Part shown: piece after piece, positions 41,601 through 47,600 of the stretch
Numbering within the stretch: position 1 is the stretch's first letter
How the letters are laid out: every line of letters begins with the position of its first letter
Source of the DNA: Haliclystus octoradiatus
Taxonomy: Eukaryota; Cnidaria; Staurozoa; Stauromedusae; Haliclystidae
Reading direction: 5' to 3'
Assembly (NCBI GenBank): GCA_916610825.1
Contig: OU744448.1
Span: 15,251,936 to 15,315,935 of the forward strand
Length of the DNA: 64,000 nucleotides
Position numbers and translations under genes: made by a program
Notes under the pieces: model-generated
The model's input: only the letters and a program-made list of their open reading frames with translations
Told to the model about the DNA's origin: nothing
The model's database searches: none

Positions 41601-44600
41601 AAGGCTAAATCATCCATGAATGTAGCACTAGTTTTGATATTGGTTTGACAAAATACATTTTACCGCTTGTTTGTTGATCTTAAGACAAAGGAAAAAGATC
41701 GAAAAGCCGTAAAGTTTCTACTATGATTTTACAAACATTATTGAAAATAAACAAAATAAAACCGATTCAGAACATTATGAATATGATTTAAATTTGGCTT
41801 ATACAGTGAATATACCTTAAAACCAAGAAAATGGAGCCCAAAGCAGGTGTCGACTTATACACCGGGTCGACTTATACACCGGAAAATACGGTACTTTAGA
41901 ATAAAGGAAATTGAGTAATAACAGGAAACCACACTATAGGTAAATATTTGATTTAATATGAATTCAGTACAAACATTTATTACTCGATACTCGGCTTCAA
42001 TATGCAGACGGACTATACAAAGGAAAAGTCTGTCTGCACATAGGTTAGCGTGACTCGTATCGCATCAAAATTCGAAACTGTGCCAGAAAAGTAAGTATAA
42101 AACACACAGTTACGGACTGATCCGAGCGGTCCGAGATAAATCCAAACTAATGTTGGTAGTTCTTTGCCAGAAGCAAGCACAGACGCCATGAGAAAAATGA
42201 TGTGCACAGCATATGAGCTTGCTAGACACCTAGCTATGCCTCTAATTCCTTTTAAACTTTTAGTAAAAGTTCAACGAAAAATGGAGTACGATTGATACTG
42301 GGTAAAGAAGACAGTAATGTTGCTCGTGAATGACGTTGTTGTAGAAAAATGCGCAGCGATACTTGCCAGCTCAGATTTTCAATTCTGACCATTATATTGC
42401 TTGAGGTACCGTTACCAATTGTATTGATATTGTATGAATGCAAGTACTACACTATATTTAAATTGACCCCAGCTAAATGATTACAACAGTTTGCTCTACG
42501 CAAGGTCTACTGGCATAGCACTTGTTAAGTATTGTGTGATGAGCAATGCAGTCATTAAGCCACCCCTGCATACAGACTATATACTATCACACATATTTTT
42601 TACTTAATGAACTTACTGCATTTTTGGAAAAAAAATATAAAAAAAATTTAGTGGATACAAATTTATTCCTGGAAGTTACTAGCATAGTAATTGATGAATA
42701 ATTCTACATGTATGAAATAGAATTTACTAATTCCTTTGTTCGACCATATAGGAATTGACTATAAATTTAACCATATAGGAATTCCAGTCTACTTGGTAGC
42801 GCCTTTATTAGAAATGTCTGAAGAAAGCAATTGATTCAATATTTGATAAAGACGGTGGCTACCCTCTTTCTGGTGACGATTACAGGCACAAAGTGGTTTC
42901 AGTCACTGCAGATGGTGCAGCAGTGAACACCGGAAGAATATCTGGGTTAATGGCCAGGTTTGAAAGTAGCCGGCCCATGCTAGTGAAAATTCATTGCGTC
43001 AATCAAAAGGTTGAGTTGGCCGTAGCCGATGCTTTTAAGGACAATCGGCACTATAGCAGAGTAGAAATTTTTTTATAAATAATTATAAATTGCTCCAAAT
43101 AGCCCTGGAAAAATTAAATCACTGTGAGCTCGGCAGCTACAGTGCAAGGTTTGCAGCATTTACGTTGCCTAGGTTGAAAGGAACACATTTTGTTGGACAC
43201 AGGCATGACAGCATTGGAAAGTTTAATATTAATGTGGCAAGCATTTCTATTGGGTTACGAAAACGTTATTGGTGATGAAAAAACCAAAGCCACTACCAAG
43301 GCAAAAGTCCAAGGATGATTGAAAACTTTCCAGTGCTACAAAACCCTGTGTGTCTAACATGAACCCACGGTAACCTTTTGGAGATTGTGAGACCTTCGTC
43401 AAAGGTATTTGAGGGTGAGGGACTTCTACCTTTCGAGATTAAACCAAGTATTGATGAAACCACTGATATGCTTGATGAAATCATTGAAGATCCAGACGAT
43501 ATTGCTTTGTTTTTAAAAAAGTTTTCCATCAAATTCAATGAAGAAGGTTTAAGTCAGTTATATGGTAACTACATCATCTCTGCTGGTGATAAGTTGAGAA
43601 ACTTAGAAAATCGCACCCAACTTGAAATCCATCTACCAAGTGTGAAATCCCTCATTGTAAAGAAAACGATTGCAAAAAATCTTACAATTAAAAATAAAAG
43701 AGAAATTTAAAAACTTTGACAGCGAAAATTTTCAAACATACCACTTTGGTTTCACCCTAGTCAGTGGTCAAATGACAAAGGATATGGCGAGGATCAAATG
43801 AAGTTTTTTTGCAACCACTTTCAAAAACTTTGGCAAAGGTTAATTTGAACCTATCAAAAGATTTAATTGACCAGGAAATCATTTAAAAATTATGTAAAAA
43901 ATCACCATTCGGATAAAAAGGCTAGAAAAAATGGAAACTTTTTATTACGACATAATATCCCAACATATGTACCTTAGCTAAACTGATGACCAAATTGTCT
44001 GCTTCGAATTCGTCTGTCGTAAGAGCAATGAGACACTTAATATTAATGCTATCGGACCTCAGGCAGCGCATGTCTCATAAACTGATGAGCTCAAAAATGA
44101 CAATAAGACTAAACGATATATTTTTGAACGAAGTCGAGGGGAAAGTCGTAATTGAGAATTCTCTTATATAATATCTGACGTAGAGACGAAAGAGACTTGT
44201 CAGAGGAAGAGCCACAAATACAGGAATTGGAAGAAGAAGGAGACAACTAGGCATCATAGGTGATAGCGATAACGATAACTATTCATCCGTAGGTTCGTAC
44301 AGTTCTGATTCTGATAGTGACGGCGATTATGACGATGAGGATGGACAATGGTAATCAAATCTAATCATGAGCTGTTGTAATAAATAAAGTTATAGTTTTT
44401 TCATTATTGTATGTAAATAAATTATATTGTAGTATTTAAAAGCCTTTATAAGTCGACCCCCCATTTTTTGAAGCAAAATTCTAGTATTAGAGAAAAACAG
44501 TAAAGTCAAATCTGCTATAACGGCAACTCTGATAGAACGACCACACATACAGAATGGCCACATTAAGTATTTCTCCTGCCATTTTCTTTTGTTTTTTTGT

Positions 44601-47600
44601 CCCTATAGAGCGTTCATCTCTCTAACGCGGCCAGCGGCCACTTTTTATCATTTGTTTTGTATCCAAACATCTCATACAACGGCCACTTTTGTATATTTTG
44701 TCCGTGTTTCTTTGAAAGTTATAAAATTATTTTGTAAACAAGCGATTTCAAAACAATAGTTTGCATGAATAGTTTATGTATTTCAAAGCCGACGTGATCG
44801 AATTGCGTTGAATTCTCTTGTTTATTCAAGTGTGAAAGGTTAACACATTAGTGTGAATGTCAAAAAAACGTGAGCAGTTTGAATGAATGTTAAAGCGACG
44901 CGACTAAAACAAACGCGGAGAGAATATATTCTTGCAAGTTTACAACTCTAAACATGCTCTCATTATTCTAACCAAAATATCATTAAACTGAAAAAGTCTC
45001 ATCTTTTTCGAAATAAATTTAATTGTTGCTGTATTTTATTCATCTTTTTTTTGCTGACTATAATTTATCGTTAAACTCTGCTTGAACTTTTCTATTTTCT
45101 ATCAACATTTACTTTTTTGTTATTCAATATAAAGTAATTTATTAATTGAACAAATAATTATACTACAGTTGTAGTTTTCATTTCTCAATTCTCATTTATT
45201 TTATCTGTGATGAATTTGAAATAACTTTGTGTTGGTCTGCTTTATCCATTGTTCTATTCTATTGTTCTATGATTCTATTGTTTTTGACAGAACGGCTACT
45301 CTTATATAGCGGCCAATTTCCGACCGGCTATTTAGTGGTCGTTATAGACAGATTTGACTGTACCGTAATCCAGCCCGTAAAAATTCACTCGTTCTTAGAA
45401 AAGAGATATAGACATTAAAAATCAACTTATTACTTTAGTTTAAAAAACATAACTAATTCACTATAATTCATTTGATTTGTTATTTATTGAGTTGTACAAT
45501 ATTGAAGAAGCGAAATGATATTTAAAATGGCCGTTTTCAAGTGGGATTATTGCTCTTTACTCAAACTCTTCTCTGACTCTTGTGTTCATGGTTTTTACAT
45601 TTCACGAATAATCGCTTTTGATTTGCTTTCGTTGTTGTTGCAATAACTGAGGATTATTGTACACAAACAGTGGCATTTTTCTTACTAAATGACTAGATTC
45701 CGTGTATAAGTCGAGGCAGGCTTTTGGAGCCATTTTTAAAGTATTAAAAGGTCGACTTATACACGACAATATACGGTAATTTACCAAAATCATCGAGTGC
45801 CAGTATCTTATGGTTTTACAATATTAAATACTACACAACTTACAATATCATACTTCCTCATTTCAACGTCAACGTCAACTCTATAGACAACATCAAAGTT
45901 TACATGTCCAATGCATATTTGAGTAGATTTTTATTGAAATTACAGTATTTTCCAAAGCAATAAAGCTTTTAGTTTGATAACATGTTTACATTTGAGTCAA
46001 CGTCAACATGAAGACACAGTACACGCTAATCTTTGCATGCGTCTCGTTTTCATAATACAAACCATGAACAGGAGATGTGAAATAACAGGAATAAGTGCAA
46101 ACTATTAAGGTTTTCCTAAAGTTAACACAATGCTATTGGAAGAGAGTTGATGATTTTTCCAAACATGTATACATATAATTCTAAAATAATAACATTGATT
46201 CATGATTTTATTGGATTGTAATTATGGCTAAGATCACTATATCGATAGGCCTACAAAACAAAAACAGGTTTTAAAATGTAAGAAACATGGTTGATCTTGC
46301 AATACGACATTTAACGTCACAAGTGAGGATTTTCTTATTCGATCAGGAATTTTGAAATCAAAAATGCAAAGTCAATCAGCTTTACGATAATTAAATTAAT
46401 ACAAAATACTGAAAAACTAAACCAAACAAAATATGTTTTGCAATCAAAGAAACGTAGAATTATATGGTAGTGAAATCAATAATCTAGAGCAGAGCACAAT
46501 CGCTTTGAAATTAAACAAAGTTTAGGTCCTTAAATTATTAATGAAACAAAATGTCCTTCATTACTTTTCCTAAAATTGAAATACAAACATTTAATTATTT
46601 TTAAATAGGTTACTTTAATATATAATTTGTGCGGGCATTGATAAAACAATCTGTTGTGAAGTCAACAATCTAGCGCGGGGCATAAATATAAAAATTTGCT
46701 AGAAAATTTAGAAATGACATCGACATTTGGCTAATTCGAAAAAAAGGTTCAATAAGGTTACAAAAGCGTGTACAGAGAATTTACAGTTACAGAGTTAAGC
46801 TTGATCAAGGCATTGCACAAGAGGATTTATTGTAGTTAAATTAAATTTTCAGTAAAAGTTTCTTCGAAAAACATTTCAAGATAAAGGATAGCGACAAAAA
46901 ATAAACAGAACAGGATTTATTACCAAATTATTATCGTCGTTATGTTGATGACACCATAGCAGTTATGCCTAGTATTGAAAGTGCTAATAGCTTTCTCAAA
47001 TTATTGAATGATACTTCAGAATTAAATAGAAGGTAGAAATCAGATACCATTTATCGGTATATTACTAAAAAGAACTAATTGTAGTATTGAAACTTCGGTT
47101 TACCGCAAACCCACTGACAATGGGCTATTGTTGCATTATAATAGTCATGTGGACATGAAATATAAACGGGGGCTGCTATTAACGATGCTTGATCGAGCAC
47201 GCCGTTTATCATCTAATGATTATTTATTTAATTCTGAATGTATTACTATCAAAAACATATTTTTAAAACTTAAATATCCTATTTCCTTAATTAATTTTTG
47301 TATTTCTAAGTTTAAGTTACCTAATAATGTAGAATTAGACAACATAACCCATAACAAAAGAGATGCAATTAACATTGTTTAGCCTTAAAAAGACCAGGTT
47401 TCCGCCAATTCACTACGGCGGCAATTGAAAACTCTGAGTGTAGAAGTCGGACAGAGCTTTCGACCAGTTTTTAAATCTAGAAAAATAATTGACGATGTTC
47501 GTGTGCGTGAACCGAGGCTGGCTTTACTGTCTCGTCAATGCGTTGTTTACCTATTCCAGTGTGACTCGTGCGATGCGAGTTATGTCGGCTTTACTCGCCG

